Below, piece after piece: positions 1 through 8,854 of a stretch of DNA of 64,000 nucleotides. The DNA comes from CAXBBB01 sp963793245. GTDB taxonomy: Bacteria > Bacteroidota > Rhodothermia > Rhodothermales > BA12. Position numbers and translations under genes: made by a program. The stretch covers positions 1 through 64,000 of the forward strand of contig CAWBZG010000001.1 in assembly GCA_963793245.1 (NCBI GenBank). Reading direction: 5' to 3'. Within the stretch, counting starts at the first letter, position 1. The number at the start of each line of letters is the position of its first letter. The notes beneath the pieces are model-generated. The model searched no databases. It was not told the origin of the DNA and saw only the letters and a program-made list of their open reading frames with translations.

Positions 1-427
1 CGATGTCCCAGGCGCCGATGGCGTCGATGCGGTCCTGGAGTTTGGCCTGCTTCTCGATCAGCGCGTCGAAGTCGGCATCCGGCTCGGAAAACTGGGCACT
101 GATGGCCTCGAAGTCGCGCACGAGCTTAACCGTGTCGGCAGCGCCTTCCTCGACGATCTGGCGGACCGTCGCGTCCGGGTCGAGTTGCGGCTCCTGATGC
201 AGCATCCCGAACGAGACGTTTTTCTGCCGGTCGATGCCACCCTGATAGTCCTCGTCCTCTCCCGCGATGATCTTGAGCAGCGTCGACTTACCCGACCCGT
301 TCAGCCCCAGCACGCCGATCTTGGCGCCGTGATAGAACGACAGGTAGATGTCTTTGAGAACCTGCTTGCCGTTGCGGTGCGTCTTGCTGACGTTCCGCAT
401 GGAGAAAATAATCTTGGTATCGCTCAC
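1..427 (-). CDS. ettA: Energy-dependent translational throttle protein EttA (ABC-F ATPase), N-terminal part, cut by window edge
   Basis: This is the first ~142 residues of an ABC-F ATPase, a soluble tandem-ATPase protein that binds the ribosomal E site and couples translation to the ATP/ADP ratio. The start VSDTKIIFSMRNVSKTH is followed by GAKIGVLGLNGSGKST, an EttA-type Walker A with the characteristic GAKIGVLG lead-in, and then IIAGEDEDYQGG. I chose GTG at 425-427 because it gives the EttA-length N-terminus. The Q-loop segment MLHQEPQLD is visible; the signature motifs, the arm insertion and the second ATPase domain lie outside the window. Family assignment is secure; only the far end is missing. 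Confidence 0.93.
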   Translation of the reverse strand, partial: MSDTKIIFSMRNVSKTHRNGKQVLKDIYLSFYHGAKIGVLGLNGSGKSTLLKIIAGEDEDYQGGIDRQKNVSFGMLHQEPQLDPDATVRQIVEEGAADTVKLVRDFEAISAQFSEPDADFDALIEKQAKLQDRIDAIGAWDI

Positions 428-511
428 GAGAGGTAGGGGATGCTGTTTGAGTCTCCCTAATCTACCTGAACCGCACGCTCATGTTTGCGGATTACGCGTC
501 GATTCTGCGGT

Positions 512-1105
512 TCAGCCTTGGTCGATCAGATCGAACGCATCGTCGGGAAGGTCGAGGCGCGCGTACAGATCGCCGAGCCGAAACGTCTGCTCGAACAGGA
601 ACGACTCGATCATCGCATCCTCGCCCGATGCCCCGCGAATCGACCACAGATCACCGACGCGCTCGAACAGCGTCACCGACCGCTCGTCCTGCTCAAACAG
701 CCAATACGCTTGGAGCGATGGAATCTGCGTGTACGATCTCAACTTCTTGGAGCGGTCGATGTGCTGCGTCGACTTCGATGTGACCTCGACAATGAGTAGC
801 GGATTGAGAAGCGTCGGCGGGTTCGTGGTGCCGTCGAAGTCGGGATCGCACGCAATGACCAAGTCGGGGTACGCGTAGTTACCGCCCGGGATGTCGACGC
901 GCGTGTCGGAGGTGAACCCGTCGCAGCCCTTGGCGTCCAGCGCCAGACCGAGCGCTCGCGTGAGATCGAACGTCAGCTTCGAGTGATTGGGCGACGCACC
1001 CGTCATCGCAACGATCTGCCCGTTCCAAAACTCGTGCTTGCCTGGATGCGACGCGTCGTAGGCGAGATAGTCGGCGGAGGTGATTCGGTTTGGCTGTGCA
1101 GACAT
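512..1105 (-). CDS. Uma2 family endonuclease (DUF820)
   Basis: A 197-residue protein of the Uma2/DUF820 family, which has a PD-(D/E)XK restriction-like fold. Visible motifs are HEFWNGQIVAMTGAS near residue 25, YPDLVIACDPDFD near 80 (the catalytic Asp strand), LIVEVTSKST near 105 (Glu of the E-x-T/S strand) and DRSKKLRSYTQIPSLQAYWLFEQ near 115-135, which carries the family's D..K...Y pattern. The family is very common in cyanobacteria and some Bacteroidota; its biological role is not settled and DNA cleavage is inferred from the fold. It stands between ettA and an FMN reductase on the same strand, with no sign of an operon partner. Confidence 0.88.
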   Translation of the reverse strand: MSAQPNRITSADYLAYDASHPGKHEFWNGQIVAMTGASPNHSKLTFDLTRALGLALDAKGCDGFTSDTRVDIPGGNYAYPDLVIACDPDFDGTTNPPTLLNPLLIVEVTSKSTQHIDRSKKLRSYTQIPSLQAYWLFEQDERSVTLFERVGDLWSIRGASGEDAMIESFLFEQTFRLGDLYARLDLPDDAFDLIDQG

Positions 1106-1149
1106 GACGATGAGCGATCAATCTGTACGCAACGTACGAAACGCTACGA

Positions 1150-1716
1150 TTAGACCGGCTGCGTGCTGCGGACGAACGAGGCGAAGCTTTCCAGGTACGT
1201 CGATACGAAAGCGCGCGTCTTCTCGTCGGTCAACCGTCCGTCGTCAAACTTGTCCATCGCGCTGCCGACGAGCACGCCGGGGTGCGGCATCAGCCGCGCC
1301 ATGACCGCGCTGAGGACGAGTTTCATCACCTGCTGCCCACGCCCCGTTCCAACTGGCGACGGCGAAACGCCCATCAGTCCGACTGGCCTACCGACCAGGC
1401 ACGATTTAAACGACGGACGACTCGCCCAGTCGATGGCGTTTTGCAGCAGTCCGGGGACGCTGTGGTTGTACTCGGGCATCGAGAACAGCACGCCGTCTGC
1501 CTGAGCGATTTGAGTGCGCAAGCGCGTGACGGCGTCTGGCGCGGCCTGCCCGGTTTCCAGGTCCGAGTTGTAGAGCGGCAGATCTCCGATGTCGAGCAGG
1601 TCGAGCGTGACACCTTCGGGCAGCAGATCGGCCTGAATGGTTTCGAGCAAGGCGCGGTTGAGAGATCCTTTGCGCAGGCTTCCGGCGATGCCGACGAGGT
1701 GGAGGGAGGAGGACAT
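1150..1716 (-). CDS. NADPH-dependent FMN reductase family protein
   Basis: 188 residues with the flavodoxin-like fold of the NADPH-dependent FMN/quinone reductase family (SsuE/ChrR/YieF type). The FMN phosphate loop GIAGSLRKGSLNRALL is at residues 9-24, and the family motif MPEYNHSVPGLLQNAIDWASRP is near 80-100. The likely reaction is two-electron reduction of FMN, quinones or xenobiotics such as chromate or azo dyes with NADPH; the sequence does not identify the substrate. ATG at 1714-1716 gives a normal N-terminus. It is a short cytosolic protein with no signal peptide. Confidence 0.9.
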   Translation of the reverse strand: MSSSLHLVGIAGSLRKGSLNRALLETIQADLLPEGVTLDLLDIGDLPLYNSDLETGQAAPDAVTRLRTQIAQADGVLFSMPEYNHSVPGLLQNAIDWASRPSFKSCLVGRPVGLMGVSPSPVGTGRGQQVMKLVLSAVMARLMPHPGVLVGSAMDKFDDGRLTDEKTRAFVSTYLESFASFVRSTQPV

Positions 1717-1814
1717 GAAGTCGTTTCGGATAGATGAGTTTGTCGCAACGACTATCTCTGTACTCTGGGTTCTCGACTGCCCATTTGGTCACAATCCAAC
1801 GATTCGGCCTAAAC

Positions 1815-2040
1815 GCAAAAAAGCGGGCGACGCCGTAGCATCGCCCGCTCCCCCCATCAGACCTCTGCAGACTGCCGCCGATTCCGATCAAACCCCTATG
1901 AATGCGCGGATGGCTTAGTGTGGCAGCCCTGAGGCTGAAACTTGCGCGGCAGGAGTGATCCTGCTGCGGATGATGTATCGGCGGTTCGCGCGGCGACCTT
2001 AACTCCGCTGCTGATTTAGGTGTCGAAGGGGTGTGAGGTG
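1815..2040 (-). ncRNA. Structured small RNA with intrinsic terminator, 6S-like candidate
   Basis: No ORF occupies 1717-2216. On the minus strand a perfect 9-bp stem (1822-1830 with 1841-1849) is followed by six U residues, a textbook intrinsic terminator with no minus-strand gene upstream, so it should end a non-coding transcript. The preceding ~190 nt fold end to end: 1850-1855 faces 2028-2031, 1861-1864 pairs with 2018-2021, 1867-1870 with 2008-2011, and 1875-1882 with 1977-1984. Two apical hairpins sit at 1949-1964 and 1924-1937. A single long interrupted hairpin of this length is the 6S RNA architecture, and the strings CGGCGGCA and GCCGATA resemble proteobacterial 6S segments. The 6S identity is inference; the 5' end is approximate. 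Confidence 0.5.
1817..1849 (-). terminator. Rho-independent terminator of the small RNA
   Basis: AGCGGGCGA (1822-1830) and TCGCCCGCT (1841-1849) form a perfect 9-bp stem with a 10-nt loop. On the minus strand the stem is followed by U6 (A at 1817-1822 on plus). On the plus strand it is followed by C residues, so it works in one direction only. Confidence 0.8.
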
Positions 2041-2053
2041 TACCAAGGGACTA

Positions 2054-2183
2054 TTCACTGTAAACCTTTTGCACCCAACCACATGGGGCGAGATTTAATG
2101 TGGATAACTGCATCACATGCAGTACGTTTGTGCCAAAGCCATCCGGTTCTCCTGCCGGTTTAGGCCGCCTTTCTTACAGTGGG
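2054..2183 (+). promoter_or_regulatory. Nested multi-stem leader RNA upstream of the giant surface protein (candidate cis-regulatory RNA)
   Basis: Five complementary segments nest without conflict. P1 pairs CACTGTAA 2056-2063 with TTACAGTG 2174-2181. P2 pairs CTTT.GCAC 2066-2074 with GTGC.AAAG 2130-2138, with one mismatch. P3 pairs CCACAT 2079-2084 with ATGTGG 2098-2103. P4 pairs ACTGCAT 2107-2113 with ATGCAGT 2117-2123. P5 pairs GCC/CCGG 2138-2146 with CCGG/GGC 2155-2165. The result is two three-way junctions closed by an 8-bp perfect stem, ending 35 nt before the likely GTG start at 2217. This looks like a riboswitch or structured leader. It does not match the cores of the common riboswitch classes I know, so the ligand and function are unknown. 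Confidence 0.45.
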
Positions 2184-2216
2184 CGCCCTGATTCTCCTTC
2201 TACGTCCCACCCTATC

Positions 2217-5200
2217 GTGACCGGATCTCCGTCTCGCGCGTCTGCGCTGCTCTGCGCCGTCGTGCTCGCCCTCGTTGCTGCATCGGCTCCCGCTCAGGCA
2301 CAGATCGCACGCCAGTTCACGCCGCGCTTCTCGGCCAACGTGACGGGCAATTTCGCCTACGCGGCCAACACGTCGCTCACGTGCGACAACGACGCGGACC
2401 CGACCAACGGATCGCTCAGCGCCGCCACCAACACCCAGGAGCAGCGGGAGTGCGAGCGGGTACTCGCTGGTGCCAACCCGACACCGATTCGCAACACTGA
2501 GCCGCGCAACAACAACTTTTTTCTACGCAACCTCGACGTAGACAACATCGCGGCGACGTACAACTCGTCCTCTTCCCCGATCGCGCTGCCTGCCGAAGCT
2601 ACGGTGTTGTGGGCAGGGCTGTATTGGGGCACCAAGACGGAGACGCTCAACCAGTATCCGAACGGTGGGGTGGACCTGAACAAAGTCCAGTTCGACCTGC
2701 CCTCGACGGCCGGATATCAGTACACCACGATAACGGCGCAGCAGGAAGATAACGACACGTACAACAGAGGCTACTTCGCCGAAGTGACGGCACTGGTGCA
2801 GCAGGGCGGAGCAGGTCTCTACACCGTCGGCAACGTCGCGTCCAGGCAGCAGAACAACGGATGGGGTGCGTGGACCCTCATCGTGGCCTACCAGGACCCC
2901 AGCCAACCCCTGCGCAACTTGTCGGTCTTCGACGGCAGCGGAACGGTCAACGCGTCGCCGGGCAACGCGAATCCCAACATCACCGTGACGCCGACCGGCT
3001 TCACGACGCCGTTGTCGGGCAGCTTCCGTCCTGTCGTGGGCGTGGTGCTCTACGACGGCGACCGGGGGAAGCCCGGAGCCGGGCAGGGCGACTTCTTCGA
3101 GGTCAACGGCACCAAGCTGAGCAACGCGCTCAACCCGGTCAACGACTTTGGCAACGCGACCATTTCGTTCTTTGGTCAGCAGGCGATGGGCAACGTGCCG
3201 CAGTACGAAAATAACTTCTCAACGGACGTCGACGTGCTCTACGCCGAAAACCCCTCAACCGGCGCCAACCTGCTCGGCAACGGTGACACCAGCGCGAGTG
3301 TCAGGGTTGCAGGCGGTAATGGAGAAGGCATCTCGATTCAGGTGCTGACCTTTGCCTCTGAGATCTACGTGCCCGAGGTGCAGATGGTCAAAACGCTGCG
3401 TGACCTCAACGGCGGGCAGCCCCAAAGCGGCGACGTGCTCGAATACACCATCGCGCTCGAAAACACGGGACAGGACGCGGCCACCAGTTCGGTCATCACC
3501 GACAACATTCCGCCCAACACGACCTACGTGCCCGGTTCGATTTCGATCGTCTATGGTCCCAATATGGGGCCTCAGTCTGACGTGTCGGGAGACGACCGCG
3601 CCGAATACGACGCCACCAACAAGCGCATCGTAGCGCGCGTCGGGTCCGGCTCGACGAGCACCGCGGGTGGTACGCTCAATCCCAATGTCCCGACGGCCGT
3701 CCGCTTCCGCGTGACGATCAACGCGGGTACGCCCGGCGGCACGGGCATCTTTAACCAAGCCCTGCTCGCCTACAAAAAGGCAACGCTGGGCGGTCCGGTC
3801 GACATCCTCACGTCCGGCGTGGCGACGAGCGTCGTAGGCAGAGGCACCGACCTGACGATCAGCAAGGTCGACAGTGCCGATCCGGTCAACGCGGGCGAGA
3901 CCTTCTTCTACACGATTACGGCGCGTAACGACGGCCCCGAAGTGGCTGCCAACGTTGCCGTCACCGATCAACTGCCGACGGGCGTCGAGTTCGTCTCGGC
4001 GAGCGTCCAGAGCGGTGCGGGCTGGACCACGGCGTCACCCGCAGTTGGCGGCAGCGGTGGACTGGTGATGTTCTCCAAAGCGGGCACGTTCGGCATTGGC
4101 GAGGCGGCTACGTTCCGCGTTACGGTACGCGCCAAGACGAACCTCATCGATGGCTCGCGGCTGGTCAACACGGCGCGCATCTCCACCTCGACCATCGATG
4201 TGAACGCGTCGAACAACGCAGCCGACGAGCCGACTCGTGTGCGCGGACTGGCTGACCTGCGACTGAGCAAGGCCGTGTCCTCTTCGACGATCAACGTGGG
4301 CAGCAACGTGTCGTTCGTGCTCACGCTCGCCAACGACGGTCCCAACGACGCAACGGGTGTCACCGTCCGCGACCAGCTACCTGCCGGGCTGACGTTCGTC
4401 AGCGCCAGCCCTGCTGCCGCCTACGACGAAATGTCCGGCATCTGGACGGTCGGCACCGTCTCCAGCGGCGGCGCACGGAGCCTCACGATTACGGCGCGCG
4501 TCGACCAAGCAGGGCCGATCATCAACATCGCCCAGGTCGCCTCGTCGGATCAGCCCGATCCTGACTCGGCGCCCAACAACGACGGCGGCAACCAGGCCGA
4601 AGACGACGAAGCCGCAGCGACGGTGACAGGCGCTCAGGCCGATCTGAGCTTGACAAAAACCGCCAGCAGCGCGGCGACTCCGGTCGGCCAGAACGTGACG
4701 TTTACCCTGATGCTTTCCAACAGCGGTCCGAGTGCGGCAACGGGCGTCGAGGTGACAGATCAGTTGCCTGCCGGACTCACGTTCGTCAGCGCCAACCCCG
4801 CCGCTGACTACAACAGCGGCACCGGCGTCTGGACGGTCGGAAACGTCGCCAACGGAGGCGTTGAGACGCTCGAAATCGTCGCCACAGTGGGCGGCGCTGG
4901 TCCGTATACCAACGTCGCCCAAGTGACGGCGAGCGATCAGCCCGATCCCGACTCGGCGCCAGGCAACAACGATCCGAGCGAGGACGATCAGGGCAGCGCG
5001 ATGGTCGGCGGCTTGCAGATCGACCTGAGCGTGAATAAGACCGTCCTGCCGCATACGGTCCGCGTCGGCGAGAATGCGACATATACCGTGACCGTCCGCA
5101 ACGACGGCTCGCTCGACGCGACGGGCGTCGTGATCTCGGACGTGCTGCCTGCGGGCCTGACGTTCGTGAGCGACAATCCGAGTGGGGACTACAATGCGGG

Positions 5201-8200
5201 CGCGAGCAATTGGAACGTCGGCAACATCCCCGTCGGCACGAGCAAAACGCTGATCGTCGAAGTGACGACGACCGCCGACGGTAGCTTCTCTAACACAGCC
5301 GAAGTCTCCGCTGCCAACGAACCCGACGCCGACTCGACGCCAGGCAACAACGATCCCAACGAGGACGACCAAGACAGCGCGCTGCTGACCGTCACTCCCC
5401 TCGCTGATCTGAGCGTCACCAAAGTCGTCGACAATGCCTCGCCGGTCGTCGGCGACAACGTCACGTTCACGATCACCGTCCGCAACGACGGGCCGAGCGA
5501 CGCGACGGGTGTCGAAATCACCGACCCCACCGTCATCGGACTGGACTACGTGAGCGACACGCCGAGCCAGGGCGGATACGTCGAGGCAAGCGGCATCTGG
5601 ACCGTCGGAGCGCTCGCTTCGGGACAGTCCGAAACACTCACGCTCACTGCGCGCGTCACGCAGATCCACACGCTGACGAACACGGCACAAGTCACGGCCA
5701 GCGATCAGCCCGATCCCGATTCGGCTCCCGGAAACGACGATCCCAACGAGGACGATCAGGCCAGCGTCAACGTCAACGGCACGCAGATCGACCTGATGGT
5801 CGACAAGTCAGCGTCGGCCAGCGCGGTCAGCGTCGGTAGCGACGTGACGTTCACGCTCGCCGTCACCAACAGCGGCACGGCAGGTGCAACCGGCGTCAAG
5901 GTGACGGACCAGTTGCCTGCCGGCCTTACGTTCGTGAGTGCCACGCCTGCCGCAGATTATAACAGCGGCACGGGCGTCTGGGACGTTGGTAGCGTCGCCA
6001 TCGGTCAGACCAAAACACTCGACATCGTCGCCACTGTGACGGGACTCGGGCCGTACAACAACGTCGCCGAGGTGACGGCTGCGGACCAGCCCGATAAGGA
6101 CTCGACGCCGAACAACCAGGATGCTGCCGAGGACGACCAGGATAACGCCGTCGTCAAGGGCTTGCAAGCCGACCTCAGCCTCGGAAAACTGGTCAACGTG
6201 ACGAGCGCCAACGTCGGCGACAACATCGTCTACACGGTCGTCGTCACCAACGCCGGGCCGACAGCCTCGACCGGAAGCGGCATCTCGGTCGGCGATCAGT
6301 TGCCCGCCGGAATCGCGTTCGGCATGGCGTCTGAGAGCCAGGGCAGCTACGACGCGATGACGGGCATCTGGACGCTGGGCACGCTCGGCGTCGGCCAGAG
6401 CGCCACACTGACGGTCATCGCTCAGGTAACGGCGAACGGTCCGATCACGAACACCGCCGAGGTGATTCAAGCCAATGAGCCAGACCCAAACTCGACGCCG
6501 AACAACGGCGATCCCACCGAGAACGACCAGGCCAGCGCGACGATCAACGCCAACCAGCCTGCCGACCTGAGCATCACCAAGTCGGTCAACGACCCGGCGC
6601 CGACGCGTGGTGACGTGGTGACGTTCTCTGTCGCCGCTACCAACAGCGGTCCAAGCCCCGCGACGGGCGTCGTCATACAAGACGTGTTGCCCGTTGGACT
6701 GACGTTTGTCGGCTTCACGCAGCAGCCGGGCGTCAGTTCGACGTACGATCCAGGCTCCCGCACCATCACGTGGACGCTAGGCGCGCTCGCACACGCGGCG
6801 ACCGAAACGCTGATGTATACGGCGACCGTCGATCACGTCGGATCGTTCACCAACGTCGCGCAAGTCACCGCGAGCGATCAGCCCGATCCCGACTCGACAC
6901 CAGGCAACAACAATCCGCATGAGGACGATCAGTCCAGCGCGGTCGTCACCAGTGCAGCGCCTTCGGGTGGCGGCGGAGCAGGCGTCGAAAGCGACGGCTC
7001 GCTCGCCACGTTGATGGCACAGCGCCTGTTCGTGCGCCGCCAAGACATCGCATTGGGCAAAGCGATCATGGCCGCTCCCGTTGCGGCTCCGTTCACTCAA
7101 TCGTCCGGCAAAGGCAGCACGACGCTCGCCGACTTGGTCCCCGCGACCGGTCCCGGCGGCTCAACCGCGTACGACGTGACGCCGCGCGACTTGCTCGCTG
7201 TCACCAACGCACGCGACGTCGTCGCCGCCGATTACGCCCGTCCTGACGGACGCAGGATCGGTGCGATGTTCGGAGCGCTCAGCCCCGGCGGAGTCCTCTA
7301 CGACCACGCCAAAGCGACCTGTGACCGCCTGGGCGGTGGACGCATGGAAGACGTGCGGATGCTCGACGTGGACGGCAACGGCTTCGTGCTCTCCAAGCTG
7401 ATTCACGCGGATGGAGCGGTCGACTTCGCGGCCAGCTTCGTCGCCTACCGCATGCCCGACGGCTACATCGTCGAGAGCCGCTTCTCGCCCAATCAGTACG
7501 ACGCGCCCGCAGGTGCACTGTCGGTCGTCAACCTCCAGGTCTGGAGCGCGGCGCCCGTCTACACCGCCGAAATGGTGCGCAACGTGCTCGCTGAACTGGC
7601 CGCCGATGCCCCGGTCTCGTTCCGCGATGCGGGCGTCGCCCCGTCTGTGTACGTCGTCGACGGCGGCTACGCCAACGGCGCGATCACGCTGCGGATGCGC
7701 AACACGACGGGTCAGAGCGTCACGCTTGCCCTCACCGGATCAGTCGCACGCAGCGAGACGACGGTAGACACACGCACCGAAATCGAGCAGACGATCACCG
7801 TACCCGCTCCTGCTGACGAGAATGAGTTCGCGACCGTCCGCCTCGACGTCGGTCCGATCTTCGACGGCTCCTTCCTCATCGACGACGAACGCTCAGGCGA
7901 TCAGTTCTACTTCGCCGACGGCACGTGGAGCTACGTCAAGGGCGAAGGCACGAGCGTGAGCCGCTTCGAGACGTTTGCCGCCGCCAACGCTGCATCGGTC
8001 GAAGACGGCACGTTCTCGGTCGAGCGCTCGGCGGTGCTCGCCGGACGCCAGGGCCAGTTCGCCAGCCTCTTCCGCTACCTCCGCTCGGGCGGACAGCCGG
8101 TCGACCTGTCGGATTACTCGCACGTCGAGGTCACGGCATCGGGAACGGGCCGCTTCCAGGTCGCGCTCGAAAAAGCGTCGATCGTGGATGGCTCAGGGCA

Positions 8201-8684
8201 GTTCGCAACGACCGTCGGCCTGACGAGCAGCGCGCAAACGCTGCGCCTGCCGCTGAGCGACTTCGCCCGCGTCGGCGGCGCACAAGGCACGTTCGAGGCC
8301 GATGACGTCACGCTCGTCGCCTTCTACCCGCTTGCCGCCAATGGACAGACGTTCGAGATCACCGTCGAGAGCGTCCGCTTTGTCGGAGGCACGCTGACGG
8401 CGATGGGAGACGACGGCACACCGACCGAATTGACGCTGCTTTCCGCGCCCAACCCGGCGCGCGATCAGGCGACGATCCGCTATGGATTGCCACAGGCTGG
8501 AAAGGTGCACCTCGAAGTGTTCGACATGCTGGGCCGGTCCGTCTCCGTCCTAGTCGACGACGTTCGCCCCGCCGGAACGCATCCGGTGGTTTTGGATGCG
8601 TCGAGCCTCCCAGCCGGAACGTACCTCTACCGCTTGGTCACCGATGCCGGTACCAAAACGGCGACGCTGACGGTCGTTCGGTAA
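2217..8684 (+). CDS. Giant secreted surface protein: DUF3344-like N-terminus, nine DUF11 repeats, T9SS sorting domain
   Basis: About 2155 residues, predicted to be exported and anchored at the cell surface by type IX secretion. The GTG at 2217 is preferred because it gives a compact signal peptide (SRASALLCAVVLALVAASAPAQA). The in-frame GTG at 2100 would put 39 polar residues in front and lies inside the leader RNA. Residues ~30-385 resemble DUF3344-type heads (VLWAGLYWG, NNGWGAWTLIVAYQD). Residues ~390-1580 hold nine DUF11 beta-sandwich repeats of the DLSxTK...DQLPAGLTFVSA type, joined by acidic linkers such as DQPDPDSAPGNNDPNEDDQ that may bind calcium. A unique domain of ~490 residues follows. 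The end (SAPNPARDQATIRYGL... VFDMLGRSV... GTYLYRLVT) is a Por-type sorting domain. Adhesion or a surface-layer role is inferred. Confidence 0.85.
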   Translation: MTGSPSRASALLCAVVLALVAASAPAQAQIARQFTPRFSANVTGNFAYAANTSLTCDNDADPTNGSLSAATNTQEQRECERVLAGANPTPIRNTEPRNNNFFLRNLDVDNIAATYNSSSSPIALPAEATVLWAGLYWGTKTETLNQYPNGGVDLNKVQFDLPSTAGYQYTTITAQQEDNDTYNRGYFAEVTALVQQGGAGLYTVGNVASRQQNNGWGAWTLIVAYQDPSQPLRNLSVFDGSGTVNASPGNANPNITVTPTGFTTPLSGSFRPVVGVVLYDGDRGKPGAGQGDFFEVNGTKLSNALNPVNDFGNATISFFGQQAMGNVPQYENNFSTDVDVLYAENPSTGANLLGNGDTSASVRVAGGNGEGISIQVLTFASEIYVPEVQMVKTLRDLNGGQPQSGDVLEYTIALENTGQDAATSSVITDNIPPNTTYVPGSISIVYGPNMGPQSDVSGDDRAEYDATNKRIVARVGSGSTSTAGGTLNPNVPTAVRFRVTINAGTPGGTGIFNQALLAYKKATLGGPVDILTSGVATSVVGRGTDLTISKVDSADPVNAGETFFYTITARNDGPEVAANVAVTDQLPTGVEFVSASVQSGAGWTTASPAVGGSGGLVMFSKAGTFGIGEAATFRVTVRAKTNLIDGSRLVNTARISTSTIDVNASNNAADEPTRVRGLADLRLSKAVSSSTINVGSNVSFVLTLANDGPNDATGVTVRDQLPAGLTFVSASPAAAYDEMSGIWTVGTVSSGGARSLTITARVDQAGPIINIAQVASSDQPDPDSAPNNDGGNQAEDDEAAATVTGAQADLSLTKTASSAATPVGQNVTFTLMLSNSGPSAATGVEVTDQLPAGLTFVSANPAADYNSGTGVWTVGNVANGGVETLEIVATVGGAGPYTNVAQVTASDQPDPDSAPGNNDPSEDDQGSAMVGGLQIDLSVNKTVLPHTVRVGENATYTVTVRNDGSLDATGVVISDVLPAGLTFVSDNPSGDYNAGASNWNVGNIPVGTSKTLIVEVTTTADGSFSNTAEVSAANEPDADSTPGNNDPNEDDQDSALLTVTPLADLSVTKVVDNASPVVGDNVTFTITVRNDGPSDATGVEITDPTVIGLDYVSDTPSQGGYVEASGIWTVGALASGQSETLTLTARVTQIHTLTNTAQVTASDQPDPDSAPGNDDPNEDDQASVNVNGTQIDLMVDKSASASAVSVGSDVTFTLAVTNSGTAGATGVKVTDQLPAGLTFVSATPAADYNSGTGVWDVGSVAIGQTKTLDIVATVTGLGPYNNVAEVTAADQPDKDSTPNNQDAAEDDQDNAVVKGLQADLSLGKLVNVTSANVGDNIVYTVVVTNAGPTASTGSGISVGDQLPAGIAFGMASESQGSYDAMTGIWTLGTLGVGQSATLTVIAQVTANGPITNTAEVIQANEPDPNSTPNNGDPTENDQASATINANQPADLSITKSVNDPAPTRGDVVTFSVAATNSGPSPATGVVIQDVLPVGLTFVGFTQQPGVSSTYDPGSRTITWTLGALAHAATETLMYTATVDHVGSFTNVAQVTASDQPDPDSTPGNNNPHEDDQSSAVVTSAAPSGGGGAGVESDGSLATLMAQRLFVRRQDIALGKAIMAAPVAAPFTQSSGKGSTTLADLVPATGPGGSTAYDVTPRDLLAVTNARDVVAADYARPDGRRIGAMFGALSPGGVLYDHAKATCDRLGGGRMEDVRMLDVDGNGFVLSKLIHADGAVDFAASFVAYRMPDGYIVESRFSPNQYDAPAGALSVVNLQVWSAAPVYTAEMVRNVLAELAADAPVSFRDAGVAPSVYVVDGGYANGAITLRMRNTTGQSVTLALTGSVARSETTVDTRTEIEQTITVPAPADENEFATVRLDVGPIFDGSFLIDDERSGDQFYFADGTWSYVKGEGTSVSRFETFAAANAASVEDGTFSVERSAVLAGRQGQFASLFRYLRSGGQPVDLSDYSHVEVTASGTGRFQVALEKASIVDGSGQFATTVGLTSSAQTLRLPLSDFARVGGAQGTFEADDVTLVAFYPLAANGQTFEITVESVRFVGGTLTAMGDDGTPTELTLLSAPNPARDQATIRYGLPQAGKVHLEVFDMLGRSVSVLVDDVRPAGTHPVVLDASSLPAGTYLYRLVTDAGTKTATLTVVR
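4240..6960 (+). repeat. Tandem ~380-bp coding repeats (DUF11 units 3-9)
   Basis: Seven consecutive coding units of roughly 380-390 bp recur. Recurring DNA markers are ACGTTCGTCAGCGCCA at 4392 and 4780 with relatives near 5161 and 5929, and GATCAGCCCGATCC near 4548, 4938, 5703 and 6878. Units 4 and 7 are the most alike, which suggests duplication or gene conversion inside the gene. Such repeats are prone to copy-number change and to assembly collapse. Confidence 0.8.
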
Positions 8685-8707
8685 ACGCCACCAGCTGACG
8701 CAGTTCA

Positions 8708-8745
8708 CAACCGCGTGCTCCTCCTTTGGGAAGAGCACGCGGTTG
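8708..8745. terminator. Stem-loop terminator after the surface protein gene
   Basis: A perfect 13-bp inverted repeat (8708-8720 with 8733-8745, loop of 12 nt) lies 24 nt after the stop codon. No U tract follows, so it may act as a 3'-end stabiliser or a Rho-assisted terminator. Confidence 0.6.
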
Positions 8746-8854
8746 CCTGTGTTGGATACATCGTAACGCGATGGATTCTCCATCCGCATTCCTCCAACGG
8801 AGTGCATGCCGTGCCCGATATTAGGTGACCTATGCCGCTTCAGTGCGGCATCCC

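Noticed and set aside
466..515. 10-bp inverted repeat CTGAACCGCA/TGCGGTTCAG as terminator of the Uma2 gene
   Set aside because: The loop is 30 nt, there is no U tract, and the right arm overlaps the coding end; the evidence is too weak.
2056..2165. Resemblance to cobalamin (CACTGTAA) and c-di-GMP-I (CAAAGCC..CCGG) riboswitch strings
   Set aside because: Only short strings match. The B12 box, the GNRA tetraloop/receptor and the conserved joining regions of these classes are absent.
2100..2216. GTG 2100 as start of the giant surface protein
   Set aside because: It would place 39 polar residues before the signal peptide and lies inside the leader structure; GTG 2217 gives a normal signal peptide.
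3255..6680. Long antisense ORFs (238, 437 and 290 residues) under the DUF11 gene
   Set aside because: They mirror the repetitive plus-strand coding bias, have low-complexity Arg/Asp/Gly composition and no recognisable domain.
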